A stretch of DNA of 20,201 nucleotides from contig JAKDLC010000006.1 of assembly GCA_030453055.1 (NCBI GenBank), positions 1 to 20,201 of the forward strand, written 5' to 3'. Numbering within the stretch: the first letter of the stretch is position 1; each line of letters begins with the position of its first letter. This document shows positions 1 to 8,069 of this stretch, piece by piece. The notes beneath the pieces were generated by a model, which worked only from the letters and a program-made list of their open reading frames with translations, had not been told where the DNA came from and did no database searches. Source of the stretch: Nitrosospira sp. GTDB taxonomy: Bacteria > Pseudomonadota > Gammaproteobacteria > Burkholderiales > Nitrosomonadaceae. A program made the position numbers and the translations under genes.

Positions 1-133
1 ACTCTATTTTGCCATTCAAATCGACACCACCCTTTATCGCTCGGAATCCAGCGTCATTCATGGCTTTCAGCGATTCTCCCTCTCGTTTAACCGGACAGTA
101 GTGAGCCAATACAGAAGTGGCCCTTGTATTCAA
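1..133 (-). CDS. Start of an unidentified gene, cut by the window edge
   Basis: Immediately after the TGA stop of the DGQHR gene (134-136) the same reading frame reopens with a TTG at 131-133 and stays open for 44 codons to the window edge. The predicted start reads (M)NTRATSVLAHYCPVKREG, followed by KAMNDAGFRAIKGGVDLNGKIE-type sequence with a natural-looking mix of residues. There is no separate Shine-Dalgarno site, so initiation by coupling to termination of the upstream gene is the simplest reading. An ATG further in (59-61, residue 25) is an alternative start, and stop-codon readthrough is a less likely one. I do not recognise the family. It would be the second gene of the DGQHR operon. 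A 44-codon open frame is not by itself strong evidence, so the call is tentative. Confidence 0.45.
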   Translation of the reverse strand, partial: MNTRATSVLAHYCPVKREGESLKAMNDAGFRAIKGGVDLNGKIE

Positions 134-2479
134 TCACTCTGATTTAGTGTCTTTACCGGCCTCCTTGCTAAGGCGCACTATTGGCTCCGAATCTTCCAAG
201 ATGAGCCAGTCGTGAAGCGCCGCAACATAGTCTGCCTCATCCTTGCTGACGCTGTATTCATGATCGGCGTTATTTCTAATAGTATTTAGCTTTACTAGCC
301 AAGATGTCTTTTCCTCCTTCTTTCTCCCCTCCTGGCCGGGAATCGTATATTTCTTCTGGAACAGTTTACTCCATTGGGCCTCGTGCTGCATAATCTCCCG
401 AAAATGGATCAGCATCAAGCAGTCCCACGGCGTTTTTTCTTCGTTTTCGTCTTCGATTATGCGATTCTTCTTCGCTGCTTCCGTTATTAGAGACGTGTAT
501 AGCTTTTCTGGCATTCCTCGCTTCAGCCACATATTGCCGTAGGCACCCATCAGTGTTTCTTTGACGTCATCTCTTAACCGAGTCTCTATGTCAGCCACCC
601 GCGAATATGTATCTACGTTGTACTGTTTAGATTGATCACGCCAATATTCATCTAAGCCGTTCGGCTTAAAATCGCCCCGGTGCCTCTGAATCCAGAGTTG
701 GAATATACGGCGGAGCCGGGTGGGAGCTCCGCTACCATATTTTTTTCGAAGTTCCGCCCGCTCAATGTCACTTAGTTGCGCAAAGAAGTTTTTGATTCCG
801 TCAATATAGGTGGACGTGGTGTCGACGATTTTTGCTGGACTGTCTGTTAAGGAAACCACCTCCTTACAATCCACCATGTGCTGCACGATATCGCCGAATA
901 CTGCAATGAGCGCAGTAATACCGTCATTGATCGTCAGGATCCCGTTGTCTCGCGGTAGCCTCTGCCATTCCTCTGGGAGAATTTTCGCAACGTAAGACAA
1001 ATACTCAAACAATATAGCCTTTGTGCGATCCAATGTTGATTTACTTTTGCCGGTGTAGAAGAATCCCTGCTCTCGAATAGAATCCTTTGTAAACTTGCCA
1101 ATAAAACGAGTTTGGTTGATCCCTTTTAATATGGCTTCGAGAGTTATAACTCGAGTCTCTGTCCGATGATCTTCGCCAACAAGAACACGATTGAATAGTG
1201 GTGATGAGACATCCTCTCCGAGCTCTTGAGCGAGCGTCTTTTTGATTCCATCTGCCATCTCATTTAAATTCTGTGAGTCCCACTTCAGATCTGCGTCAAG
1301 CGTATGCTTCAGGTTCTTGGAGACCGCCTTCTGATTTTCATTAATTTCAATAAATAGGCGGAGTTGTTCTTGGCGATCAAGGTCAACAAACGCTACCACT
1401 GGTATGGTATTGCTCTCAGCGTAATTGCTATCACTATAAGCATATAGCCTGTGCTGCCCATCAATGACGTACATCGAGCGGTATTTAGCGGGAAGATGAA
1501 GTATGCCAACTGCAGTTGGGGAGCCGACAATGTTAGATGTACCTCGGTCGAACTGAAGAGGCTTGCCACCGGCGTCTATGTTCACAATGATCGAGTTCGG
1601 AAAGTAGCCGCCGTTTTGAATGAATTTCCTAATTGAGGAGAGTCGGGATTTCTTTATGAGCCGTTGGTAAGACGGAAGGACGCGAATAGACTTGGAGCGA
1701 TGGAGCACATACCCAAGCTTCAGTAATCTTTCGGGTTCAATTGCGAAGGAGAAGTACTCTACGCCGCCCATCGAACCTTCGATGGCGTAAACACGATTTT
1801 CGATACCAGGGATACTCTGGTTTCCGAATAGGTCGCCGTGAAGCTGATAGCGGGCCGATAACCCTAGATGTTCGACGAGTTGAGTGTAATACTCCAAATC
1901 TGGCTCTGCAAAATGGTGAACCTGAAAGGATCTCAGGCGATCAATATCAACCGAGCTTATAATATAATTTTTGGTTGCAAAAACATAGGCTATCTTCAGG
2001 TCGGGATTCTTAAATCGTGTGCGGATTTCTCTGTGTAGCCCTGCCTTCTTCCCGCCAAGGGACTCGATTTCTGTCTTAAAATTCGCCAGTTTCGACAAGT
2101 CGGAGTCAGCGCATTTGCATTCAAAAATGACAGCGCATTCGTCGTCAACGGCAAGAATATCGATCTGCTGAGCTGCGCCTGTGCCAGTGTCGTACTGTAG
2201 TCGACACAGACGATCGCGAGAAAGATACTTGAAACCCATTCGCGACAGTAAGATCCATAACTGATCCTCAAACTGCTCAGAGCGGGACTTGTTCTTTGCG
2301 AGCTTGATCTCTCTGACACGACTATCGTCAAGCACGTACCAATCATCATCGGGGACTGAAAACTCTGCCTTCCTGACCTTACGCTCTTTATACATCTTTA
2401 CGCGTATCCTCAAGAGATGCTTTTGATCTTCACGATCGGCCATAACCTCCGAGAAATTCTCATCGTTTAGGATCGTCAT
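134..2479 (-). CDS. DGQHR-domain protein with N-terminal PD-(D/E)xK-like and C-terminal HEPN-like motifs
   Basis: A 781-residue protein with three recognisable parts. Residues about 65-170 carry a restriction-endonuclease-like signature: an acidic helix (E68, E71), then QQID at 104-107 and ECK at 120-122, giving D107...E120-x-K122 as in PD-(D/E)xK nucleases. Residues about 220-450 form the DGQHR domain, with YQRLIKKSRL and FPNSIIVNI leading to DGQHR at 340-344 and the companion EINENQK at 378-384. This domain is shared by DndB (regulator of DNA phosphorothioation) and DpdB (7-deazaguanine DNA modification). Residues about 640-765 are mostly helical and contain RNNADH at 735-740, an RX4H motif typical of HEPN RNases. 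The function is unknown; a defence or DNA-modification-linked nuclease is inferred. The ATG has no clear Shine-Dalgarno site and overlaps the stop of a small upstream ORF as ATGA. No transmembrane segment is seen. Base composition looks more AT-rich than the housekeeping genes (24 of 60 G+C in 241-300 against 35 of 60 in 9001-9060). Confidence 0.85.
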   Translation of the reverse strand: MTILNDENFSEVMADREDQKHLLRIRVKMYKERKVRKAEFSVPDDDWYVLDDSRVREIKLAKNKSRSEQFEDQLWILLSRMGFKYLSRDRLCRLQYDTGTGAAQQIDILAVDDECAVIFECKCADSDLSKLANFKTEIESLGGKKAGLHREIRTRFKNPDLKIAYVFATKNYIISSVDIDRLRSFQVHHFAEPDLEYYTQLVEHLGLSARYQLHGDLFGNQSIPGIENRVYAIEGSMGGVEYFSFAIEPERLLKLGYVLHRSKSIRVLPSYQRLIKKSRLSSIRKFIQNGGYFPNSIIVNIDAGGKPLQFDRGTSNIVGSPTAVGILHLPAKYRSMYVIDGQHRLYAYSDSNYAESNTIPVVAFVDLDRQEQLRLFIEINENQKAVSKNLKHTLDADLKWDSQNLNEMADGIKKTLAQELGEDVSSPLFNRVLVGEDHRTETRVITLEAILKGINQTRFIGKFTKDSIREQGFFYTGKSKSTLDRTKAILFEYLSYVAKILPEEWQRLPRDNGILTINDGITALIAVFGDIVQHMVDCKEVVSLTDSPAKIVDTTSTYIDGIKNFFAQLSDIERAELRKKYGSGAPTRLRRIFQLWIQRHRGDFKPNGLDEYWRDQSKQYNVDTYSRVADIETRLRDDVKETLMGAYGNMWLKRGMPEKLYTSLITEAAKKNRIIEDENEEKTPWDCLMLIHFREIMQHEAQWSKLFQKKYTIPGQEGRKKEEKTSWLVKLNTIRNNADHEYSVSKDEADYVAALHDWLILEDSEPIVRLSKEAGKDTKSE

Positions 2480-2649
2480 GCCGGCTTAGTCTCTACGTTT
2501 ATAAAGAAATACTCTGAGACCGCTGGCGCTGAACTTTTTGCCACTAATGAGGCATACTCGTTAATGAAACAAGGAAACAGGCGCATAAAACGCCTGGTTG
2601 AGTAGCGCGGCTTCCACGCCCAGCCCGTTACTGTCCAATAGTCGTTCAA
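2476..2649 (-). CDS. Possible small ORF coupled to the DGQHR gene
   Basis: A 57-codon frame starting at a TTG (2647-2649), placed 5 bases after a strong Shine-Dalgarno-like GGAG (within AAGGAGAG at 2653-2660). It ends with a TGA at 2476-2478 that overlaps the ATG of the DGQHR gene as ATGA. The frame is also open further upstream to an ATG at 2692-2694, which has AGGGGA almost touching it. The product (starting NDYWTVTGWAWKPRYS and rich in aromatic and basic residues) matches no family I know. It may be a leader peptide that couples translation, a real small partner, or the decayed end of a longer gene. The good ribosome site and the ATGA junction are the only support. Confidence 0.35.
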   Translation of the reverse strand: MNDYWTVTGWAWKPRYSTRRFMRLFPCFINEYASLVAKSSAPAVSEYFFINVETKPA

Positions 2650-2652
2650 ATT

Positions 2653-2660
2653 CTCTCCTT
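2653..2660 (-). promoter_or_regulatory. Strong Shine-Dalgarno-like site upstream of the small ORF
   Basis: On the minus strand the bases read AAGGAGAG, the best ribosome-binding sequence in this part of the window. The only sensible start at suitable spacing is the TTG at 2647-2649. The DGQHR start itself lacks such a site, so translation may enter here and pass on through the ATGA overlap. Confidence 0.4.
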
Positions 2661-2694
2661 GCAGCATATATAATTTCAAGCTACACACATCCAT

Positions 2695-3228
2695 TCCCCT
2701 AGCGGCGTGATTTTTCTATTCAGCGCAAAAGCTGGGCGACATAACCGGTCAGCATGTACCACCTGAATCTGTCTGTCTCGAAAAAATTGGATAAACATTT
2801 CAATTCAATACTCGTGCAAGCTGCTAACGAGATTGCTACGGCGGAAAAACTAGACCGTTGGATTGATTTACGGTCTTAGTGCATAAATCTGAAGCCGATG
2901 GTCCATGCCAGCGGGACGGTATGCTGGAACGATTTGATATTCCCAGCTTCTATTTTTGGGTTTTATTACTGAGTAAACAATTGGACTTAGGTACACCCTT
3001 TAGTTGAATGAAGCGGTCAAATTGCCAAGGCGGGGTTGTGGTGATAGTTTTGAGTCTATCTCAACATTGAGGCAAGCATCTCCCTGTGTGCATGAAGAAG
3101 TCCGAACGAAAGGATATATTTGTTAACCCTAATCGCGAAAAAATGATTATCACCTTGGTGAGAACTGGCAACGACTTGCCTTGGAACCACAAGACCGACG
3201 CAGCCTATCAAGGTGTAACGTGCACCAT
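2695..3228. other. AT-rich intergenic stretch between the DGQHR locus and ubiD
   Basis: About 530 bases with no gene I can defend. It separates the minus-strand accessory gene from the 3' end of ubiD. I find no tRNA, no transposase fragment, no terminal inverted repeats and no clear rho-independent terminator after ubiD. One short plus-strand frame (2754-2879) is listed separately. The stretch probably holds the promoter of the DGQHR locus, but no convincing -35/-10 pair could be picked. Its composition resembles the accessory gene rather than the ubi genes, so a junction between acquired and core DNA may lie near 3180-3230. Confidence 0.5.
2754..2879 (+). CDS. Doubtful 41-residue ORF
   Basis: ATG at 2754 to TAG at 2877-2879. 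The product begins MYHLNLSVSKKLDKHFNS and continues with a helix-like ILVQAANEIATAEKLDRW segment, which looks more protein-like than random translation. No Shine-Dalgarno site precedes it and no neighbour shares its strand. It could be a remnant of a larger gene. Listed only because it is the best frame in this intergenic stretch. Confidence 0.15.
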   Translation: MYHLNLSVSKKLDKHFNSILVQAANEIATAEKLDRWIDLRS

Positions 3229-4692
3229 TCACAACCCCAACTCCTTCCAAACCTCATCCACCCGCCGTTTCACCATCGCATCCATCACAATCGGCGTACC
3301 CCATTCCCGACTAGTCTCCCCCGGCCACTTGTTGGTGGCGTCCAGCCCCATTTTCCCGCCCAGGCCGGATACCGGACTGGCGAAGTCGAGATAATCTATC
3401 GGCGTATTTTCCACGATCAGCGTGTCACGCGCGGGATCGACCCGCGTCGTAATGGCCCAGATGACCTCCTTCCAGTCGCGGATATTCACATCATCATCGG
3501 TGACGATGATGAATTTGGTATACATGAACTGCCGCAGGAAGCTCCAAACGCCGAACATGACGCGCTTGGCATGGCCCGCATACTGCTTTTTCATGCTTAC
3601 CACCGCCATGCGATAGGAACAGCCTTCCGGTGGCAGATAAAAATCAACGATTTCCGTAAACTGCTTTTGCAGCAACGGCACGAATACTTCATTCAGCGCC
3701 ACGCCGAGTATCGCCGGCTCATCCGGGGGCTTGCCGGTGTAGGTGGAATGATAGATCGGGTCGCGCCGCATGGTGATGCGCTCGACGGTGAATACCGGGA
3801 AAGTCTCCTGCTCGTTGTAGTAGCCGGTGTGATCGCCGAAAGGACCTTCAAGCGCCGTTTCGCCGGGATGAATATAGCCTTCCAGCACGATTTCGGCACT
3901 GGCCGGGACCTGCAAATCATGACCCAGGCATTTGACGATTTCGGTTTTCGCCCCGCGCAGTAGTCCGGCAAACTGGTATTCGCTCAGGCTGTCCGGCACT
4001 GGTGTCACGGCGCCGAGTATGGTCGCCGGATCGGCCCCCAGCGCAACCGCCAGCGGGTAAGGCTGTCCCGCGTTAGCAAGACAAAAATCGCGATAATCCA
4101 GCGCGCCGCCACGATGGGCCAGCCAGCGCATGATCAGTTTATCGGGCCCGATCACCTGTTGCCGGTAAATGCCGAGATTCTGCCGCGTCTTGTGCGGACC
4201 TCGGGTGACGGTCAACCCCCATGTGATCAGCGGACCTGCATCCCCCGGCCAGCAAGTCTGGATCGGCAGCCTGCCGAGGTCCACGTCGCTTCCTTCCCAT
4301 ACGATGTCCTGGCAAGGGGCCTTCGAAAGCACCTTCGGCGCCATGTTGAGCACTTGTTTCAACACGGGGAATTTTTCCCACGCATCCTTCAAGCCTTTGG
4401 GTGGATCGGGTTCCTTCAGATAGGCGAGGAGTTTTCCCACTTCGCGCAGCGCCTCGACCGACTCCTGCCCCATGCCCATGGCCACGCGCCGCGGCGTACC
4501 GAATAAATTTCCCAGCACCGGAATGGTATGACCCCTGGGTTTTTCAAACAGAATGGCGGGACCGCCGGCTTTCAGCACCCGGTCGCAGATCTCGGTCATT
4601 TCCAGGTGAGGATCGATATCGGCTGTGATGCGTTTCAGTTCGCCCTGATTTTCCAGTTGGGCGATAAAATCGCGCAAGTCCTTATATTTCAT
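3229..4692 (-). CDS. ubiD: 3-octaprenyl-4-hydroxybenzoate carboxy-lyase (UbiD)
   Basis: A 487-residue member of the UbiD family, close to the usual length (about 490-500). It removes the carboxyl group from 3-polyprenyl-4-hydroxybenzoate in ubiquinone synthesis, using prenylated FMN supplied by UbiX, which is not in this window. Family blocks visible include [10 protein letters not shown] at 171-180 (cofactor and metal loop), [12 protein letters not shown] at 281-292 (active-site acids), [13 protein letters not shown] at 314-326 and ATNKWPGE at 452-459 near the C-terminus. The ATG at 4690-4692 lies 13 bases after the ubiA stop, so the gene is the last of a ubiC-ubiA-ubiD operon. No truncation or missing block is seen. 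Confidence 0.97.
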   Translation of the reverse strand: MKYKDLRDFIAQLENQGELKRITADIDPHLEMTEICDRVLKAGGPAILFEKPRGHTIPVLGNLFGTPRRVAMGMGQESVEALREVGKLLAYLKEPDPPKGLKDAWEKFPVLKQVLNMAPKVLSKAPCQDIVWEGSDVDLGRLPIQTCWPGDAGPLITWGLTVTRGPHKTRQNLGIYRQQVIGPDKLIMRWLAHRGGALDYRDFCLANAGQPYPLAVALGADPATILGAVTPVPDSLSEYQFAGLLRGAKTEIVKCLGHDLQVPASAEIVLEGYIHPGETALEGPFGDHTGYYNEQETFPVFTVERITMRRDPIYHSTYTGKPPDEPAILGVALNEVFVPLLQKQFTEIVDFYLPPEGCSYRMAVVSMKKQYAGHAKRVMFGVWSFLRQFMYTKFIIVTDDDVNIRDWKEVIWAITTRVDPARDTLIVENTPIDYLDFASPVSGLGGKMGLDATNKWPGETSREWGTPIVMDAMVKRRVDEVWKELGL

Positions 4693-4705
4693 CGGAAAGC
4701 ATCTA

Positions 4706-5578
4706 TCATGAGGTTGCCCTTATCAGGTAATCCAGCGCGATGCCGGCAAATACTGTCGCACCCACCCAGTTATTGTGCAAAAAAGCCTTGAAGCAGCGTC
4801 CTCGGTCGCGATCGTGAATCAGGCGGTATTGATAAAGCATCAGTCCCAGCGCAACCGCCAGACCTGCATAATACATAATGCCCAGTTTCTGGATCAGCCC
4901 AACCACCGTCATGGCGCCCAGAAAAATGACATGGCACGACATCACACCCATGACATCGAAACGGCCAAAAGTAATGGCGGAAGTCTTGATGCCGATCTTG
5001 AGATCGTCAACCTTATCCACCATCGCGTACTCGGTATCGTAAGCAATGACCCAAAGCAGGTTAGCCGCCATCAATACCCAGGCAACAAACGGCACCTCAC
5101 CGGTCTGCGCGGCAAAAGCCATCGGAATGCCAAAGCTGAAGGCAATGCCGAGATAGGCTTGCGGCATCGCGAAGAAGCGCTTGGTGAAGGGATAGCTTAC
5201 GGCAAGAAATAGCGCAAACACCGACAGCGTCAGCGTGAGACGATTCAGCGGCAGTATCAGCAGAAACGCGCAAAGACTCAATCCCGCCGCCAGCAACAGC
5301 GCCTCGCCGGAGCCCACCACACCGGTAGCCAGCGGGCGGTTCCGGGTGCGTTCGACGTGCGGATCAAAATTACGGTCGGCGTAGTCATTGACAACGCAGC
5401 CGGCGGACCGCATCAGCACCGTACCCAGCACGAATATCACCAGAATATTCATGCTGGGCAGACCGTCCGCCGCAAGCCACAAGCCCCACAGCGTGGGCCA
5501 TAGCAGCAGCAGAATGCCGATGGGCTTATCCAGCCGCATCAGCTTCTCGTAATGGCCAAGACGCTGTGTGAGTGTCAC
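4706..5578 (-). CDS. ubiA: 4-hydroxybenzoate polyprenyltransferase (UbiA)
   Basis: Integral membrane prenyltransferase that attaches the polyprenyl chain to 4-hydroxybenzoate. Both Asp-rich, Mg-diphosphate-binding motifs are present: NDYADRNFD at 64-72 and [12 protein letters not shown] at 181-192. The rest is a series of hydrophobic helices as expected for the eight- or nine-span fold. I place the start at the GTG 5576-5578, which overlaps the ubiC stop as GTGA and gives 290 residues, the length of E. coli UbiA. The frame is open upstream to a GTG at 5663-5665, but that 29-residue extension lies inside ubiC and lacks family character. The overlap implies translational coupling with ubiC. Confidence 0.95.
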   Translation of the reverse strand: MTLTQRLGHYEKLMRLDKPIGILLLLWPTLWGLWLAADGLPSMNILVIFVLGTVLMRSAGCVVNDYADRNFDPHVERTRNRPLATGVVGSGEALLLAAGLSLCAFLLILPLNRLTLTLSVFALFLAVSYPFTKRFFAMPQAYLGIAFSFGIPMAFAAQTGEVPFVAWVLMAANLLWVIAYDTEYAMVDKVDDLKIGIKTSAITFGRFDVMGVMSCHVIFLGAMTVVGLIQKLGIMYYAGLAVALGLMLYQYRLIHDRDRGRCFKAFLHNNWVGATVFAGIALDYLIRATS

Positions 5579-6120
5579 GACGACAGCTCCAGAATCGAAG
5601 GAAGAAATACCTCGGTGACCAGTATGGATTGCCCTCGCAGGCTGAACAGGGAACGGCGCGCCCACAAGTCAGGCGGTTTTGCCTGCAATTTCCGGCAGGC
5701 GCGGCGGAAAAGCGGATGAGCTGAATTCAACTTTTTGAATCGAAGTGGTGTGCGCTTAACCACGGGATTCGTGAACAATACGGTACCCAGCGACCTGCTG
5801 CCCAGACCGCCCAATCCGCGCCACGCGCCTCGGATATCTTTCATCGCCACCACCGAATGCGCAAATACCACCGGTGTGTTACCGCAATACAAGTACACCT
5901 CCCGCACCATGGCAAGCTCGTTTCGACGCAAGTTCATCACGGCGAGTTCATCCCCGCATGCCTTCGCCCACGACTGGAATACCGGTTTAACGCGAAACTC
6001 GCCACGACAACGCTGCTGAATGAGTTCAGTAAGAGAGCCGCGGTTCTGCAGCCAGCCGCGCGCACGAGGCGATAATGAAGATGGCGCAGGGCGCCATGCG
6101 GATAACTTGGCAACGTTCAT
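5575..6120 (-). CDS. ubiC: Chorismate pyruvate-lyase (UbiC)
   Basis: A 181-residue protein of the chorismate lyase family, which converts chorismate to 4-hydroxybenzoate and pyruvate, the first committed step of ubiquinone synthesis. Recognisable blocks are REVYLYC at 73-79 (the conserved active-site Arg is R73), a Gly-rich segment with SLGTVLF at 110-116, and TEVFLPSIL at 169-177 with the conserved acid E170. It is slightly longer than E. coli UbiC (165) because of an N-terminal extension. It is the first gene of the ubiC-ubiA-ubiD operon. The ATG at 6118-6120 is not preceded by a strong ribosome site. Sequence conservation in this family is low, but the operon context makes the call firm. 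Confidence 0.92.
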   Translation of the reverse strand: MNVAKLSAWRPAPSSLSPRARGWLQNRGSLTELIQQRCRGEFRVKPVFQSWAKACGDELAVMNLRRNELAMVREVYLYCGNTPVVFAHSVVAMKDIRGAWRGLGGLGSRSLGTVLFTNPVVKRTPLRFKKLNSAHPLFRRACRKLQAKPPDLWARRSLFSLRGQSILVTEVFLPSILELSS

Positions 6121-6241
6121 CGCGGCGAAACGGAAAAGGGTGAATTATGCCGCATAATTCAGTCGTGACTGAATCCATTCTCTCCCAGGTCGATCTTTCT
6201 GCGAAATCAGTCAGGCGCTTCCTCAGGAAAACGCCAATCTT

Positions 6242-6267
6242 CTCGACGCTCATGTAGCTGCGTCGAG
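6242..6267. repeat. Inverted repeat, 8-bp stem
   Basis: CTCGACGC at 6242-6249 and GCGTCGAG at 6260-6267 pair perfectly around a 10-base loop. It lies between the start of ubiC and the end of the permease gene. No T-run follows on either strand, so it is not a classic intrinsic terminator. It could be an operator for ubiC or part of a bipartite 3' structure with the next hairpin. Confidence 0.4.
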
Positions 6268-6278
6268 TCCATCAGGGA

Positions 6279-6295
6279 TCAGGCCGGCGGCCTGA
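6279..6295 (-). terminator. GC-rich hairpin just after the permease gene
   Basis: TCAGGCC at 6279-6285 and GGCCTGA at 6289-6295 form a perfect 7-bp stem with a 3-base loop, 15 bases beyond the stop codon of the permease gene on the minus strand. The position fits a transcription or mRNA 3'-end structure. The missing T-run lowers confidence that it terminates without help. Confidence 0.4.
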
Positions 6296-6310
6296 GGCAA
6301 ACACGCAACA

Positions 6311-7303
6311 TCAACGCTTTCTCGACAGCAGCAGCAACAGCATCGGTACGCCCAGCAATGCGGTTAAAACCCCGACCGGCAATTGCTGCGGCGCCCACAA
6401 GGTGCGCGCCAAGGTATCGGCCAGCGTAAGAAAACCGCCTCCCAACAGCACCGACAAGGGCAAAAGCCAACGAAAGTCGCTGATTCCCAACAGGCGGACG
6501 GCATGGGGAACAATCAGTCCGACAAAACCGATGGCGCCCGCCAGCATCAGCGCCGCCACCGTCGCCAATGACGCGCCAAAGTAGATGCCGGCCTGCAACG
6601 GCAATACGGCCACACCCAGCGTTTTCGCCTTCATCTGACCGAGGCTCAGAACGTTGAGGCTACCGGAAAAGAGCATGCTTATGACTGCTACGATAATCAG
6701 GGTGATCCACGCAGGCAGCAACCCTTCGTCGGCACGGGAGACGTCGCCCATCAACCAGAACAGCATGCCTTTTACATCGCTGGCTGGTGCCAGAGTCAGG
6801 ATCAATGTCGTCAGCGCCGTACAGCCCGCAGACAATACAACACCGGTCAGGAGCAGCCGGTAGAGATTCCAGTCCCCGGCGCGAAAACTCAAACCGAATA
6901 CGATGGCGATCGCCGTCAACGCGCCGGCCAGAGAGGCAAGATTGGTCAATATGAGGCCCCATCCCAGCAACATCGCGAGGAGCGCGCCCACCGCCGCCCC
7001 GCCGGAGACGCCCAGGATATAAGGATCGGCCAGCGGATTGCGCAATAAAATCTGCAACAGCGCGCCCGCCAGGGCCAGCAGGCCGCCACAGGCGAATGCG
7101 GCCAATACGCGCGGCAGGCGAAGCTGCCAGATAATCTGATGAGGAATGGTGTCGCCGGACGAAAACAATGCGTGAGCCACGCCAGAAAAGGAAATATCCA
7201 CGCTGCCGAACAGTAACCCGGTAAAAAGGCCGCCAAAGGCGAACAGCAGGAAGAGAATCAGCAGTAATACGGGATATTTGTCCGCAGTCACACCGGCAGT
7301 CAC
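6311..7303 (-). CDS. FecCD/BtuC-family ABC transporter permease
   Basis: A 330-residue, highly hydrophobic protein with about ten predicted membrane spans, the size of BtuC, FecC/D and FhuB-half permeases. These form the inner-membrane channel for iron-siderophore, haem or cobalamin import. Family blocks: LRLPRVLAAF at 61-70, LRNPLADPYILGVSGGA at 87-103, GFVGLIVPHAVRLL at 259-272 (contact region with the ATPase) and PVGVLTALLGVPMLLLLL at 309-326. The substrate cannot be told from sequence. The start is a GTG at 7301-7303, with no clear ribosome site. No ATPase or binding-protein gene flanks it here: upstream is a phosphatase, downstream is ubiC. No cobalamin riboswitch is seen in the 103-base upstream gap. 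Confidence 0.92.
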   Translation of the reverse strand: MTAGVTADKYPVLLLILFLLFAFGGLFTGLLFGSVDISFSGVAHALFSSGDTIPHQIIWQLRLPRVLAAFACGGLLALAGALLQILLRNPLADPYILGVSGGAAVGALLAMLLGWGLILTNLASLAGALTAIAIVFGLSFRAGDWNLYRLLLTGVVLSAGCTALTTLILTLAPASDVKGMLFWLMGDVSRADEGLLPAWITLIIVAVISMLFSGSLNVLSLGQMKAKTLGVAVLPLQAGIYFGASLATVAALMLAGAIGFVGLIVPHAVRLLGISDFRWLLPLSVLLGGGFLTLADTLARTLWAPQQLPVGVLTALLGVPMLLLLLSRKR

Positions 7304-7406
7304 ATCAATACGCGAACGAACGACATTTCAAGCCAGGGATTAATGGGCGATAGCCTATGGTCGCATCCATCGTCTTCTCCGGATTTGCGATTCGCGGCAT
7401 CATACG

Positions 7407-8069
7407 TTATCGCAGGCTGATGATGGGCCAGGCATTTTCTTGCGCATAACCCTTGAGGGTTGCGTCAGGATCCACCGCGACAGGGTGGGTGACTTTTTTG
7501 AGCAGCGGCAGATCATTCAGTGAATCGCTGTAAAACCAGCTTTCCAGAAAAGACAGCCAGGTCAGATTGCGCTCATCCAGCCAGCTTTCCAGCCGCGCTA
7601 TCTTGCCCTCTCTGAAACTGGGCAATCCTGAAACCTGGCCCGTAAATTCACCATTCTTATGTTCCGGCTCGGTGGCGATTAGATTGCTTATGCCCAGTGC
7701 GCGCGCGATCGGCGCGGTAACGAAGCGATTGGTAGCGGTGATGATGACGCACAGATCGTCGCCGAGCCTATGCCGGTTAATCAACTCCCGCGCACCTGGC
7801 GCGATCAGCGGAAGAATCCTTTTCTCCATGAATTCACTGTGCCAGGCATCGAGCTGGCTGCGGGGATGGCGTGACAATGGCTTCAACTGGAAATCCAGAA
7901 ATTCGTGTATGTCGAGGGTACCGGCTTTGTATTGCTCGTAGAATTCCACATTGCGCGCCTCATACACCTCGCGGTCGAGCACGCGCTGCTCGATCAGGAA
8001 TTGCGCCCACTCGAAGTCGCTGTCACCGGCCAGCAGGGTATTGTCGAGGTCGAACAGAGCCAGTTTCAT
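7407..8069 (-). CDS. HAD-IB family phosphatase (SerB-like)
   Basis: A 220-residue haloacid-dehalogenase-superfamily hydrolase. Motif I is FDLDNT at 6-11 (nucleophile D7, acid D9), motif II is T111 in ITATN, motif III is K156 in REGKIARL, and motif IV is YSDSLNDLPLL at 180-190 (D182 and D186). The helical insertion after motif I is the C1 cap that defines subfamily IB, which includes phosphoserine phosphatase. The exact substrate is unknown. The ATG overlaps the hda stop as ATGA (8066-8069), so the two are translationally coupled. Pairing of hda with such a phosphatase is a familiar betaproteobacterial arrangement. Confidence 0.9.
   Translation of the reverse strand: MKLALFDLDNTLLAGDSDFEWAQFLIEQRVLDREVYEARNVEFYEQYKAGTLDIHEFLDFQLKPLSRHPRSQLDAWHSEFMEKRILPLIAPGARELINRHRLGDDLCVIITATNRFVTAPIARALGISNLIATEPEHKNGEFTGQVSGLPSFREGKIARLESWLDERNLTWLSFLESWFYSDSLNDLPLLKKVTHPVAVDPDATLKGYAQENAWPIISLR

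Noticed and set aside
86..137. GTG start overlapping the DGQHR stop (GTGA)
   Set aside because: That frame ends after 16 codons, whereas the TTG frame at 131-133 stays open to the window edge.
2641..2665. GTTCAAATTC sequence resembling a tRNA T-loop
   Set aside because: The flanking bases do not form a T stem, and no acceptor or anticodon arm can be drawn.
3181..3963. 260-codon plus-strand open frame
   Set aside because: It lies entirely antisense to ubiD or its 3' edge, and its His/Arg-rich product is typical of a reverse-frame shadow of a GC-rich gene.
6026..6253. 75-codon minus-strand frame upstream of ubiC
   Set aside because: It overlaps ubiC in another frame, lacks a ribosome site and has no recognisable features.
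7304..7406. Possible cobalamin riboswitch before the permease gene
   Set aside because: The 103-base gap is too short for a typical B12 element and its conserved boxes are absent.
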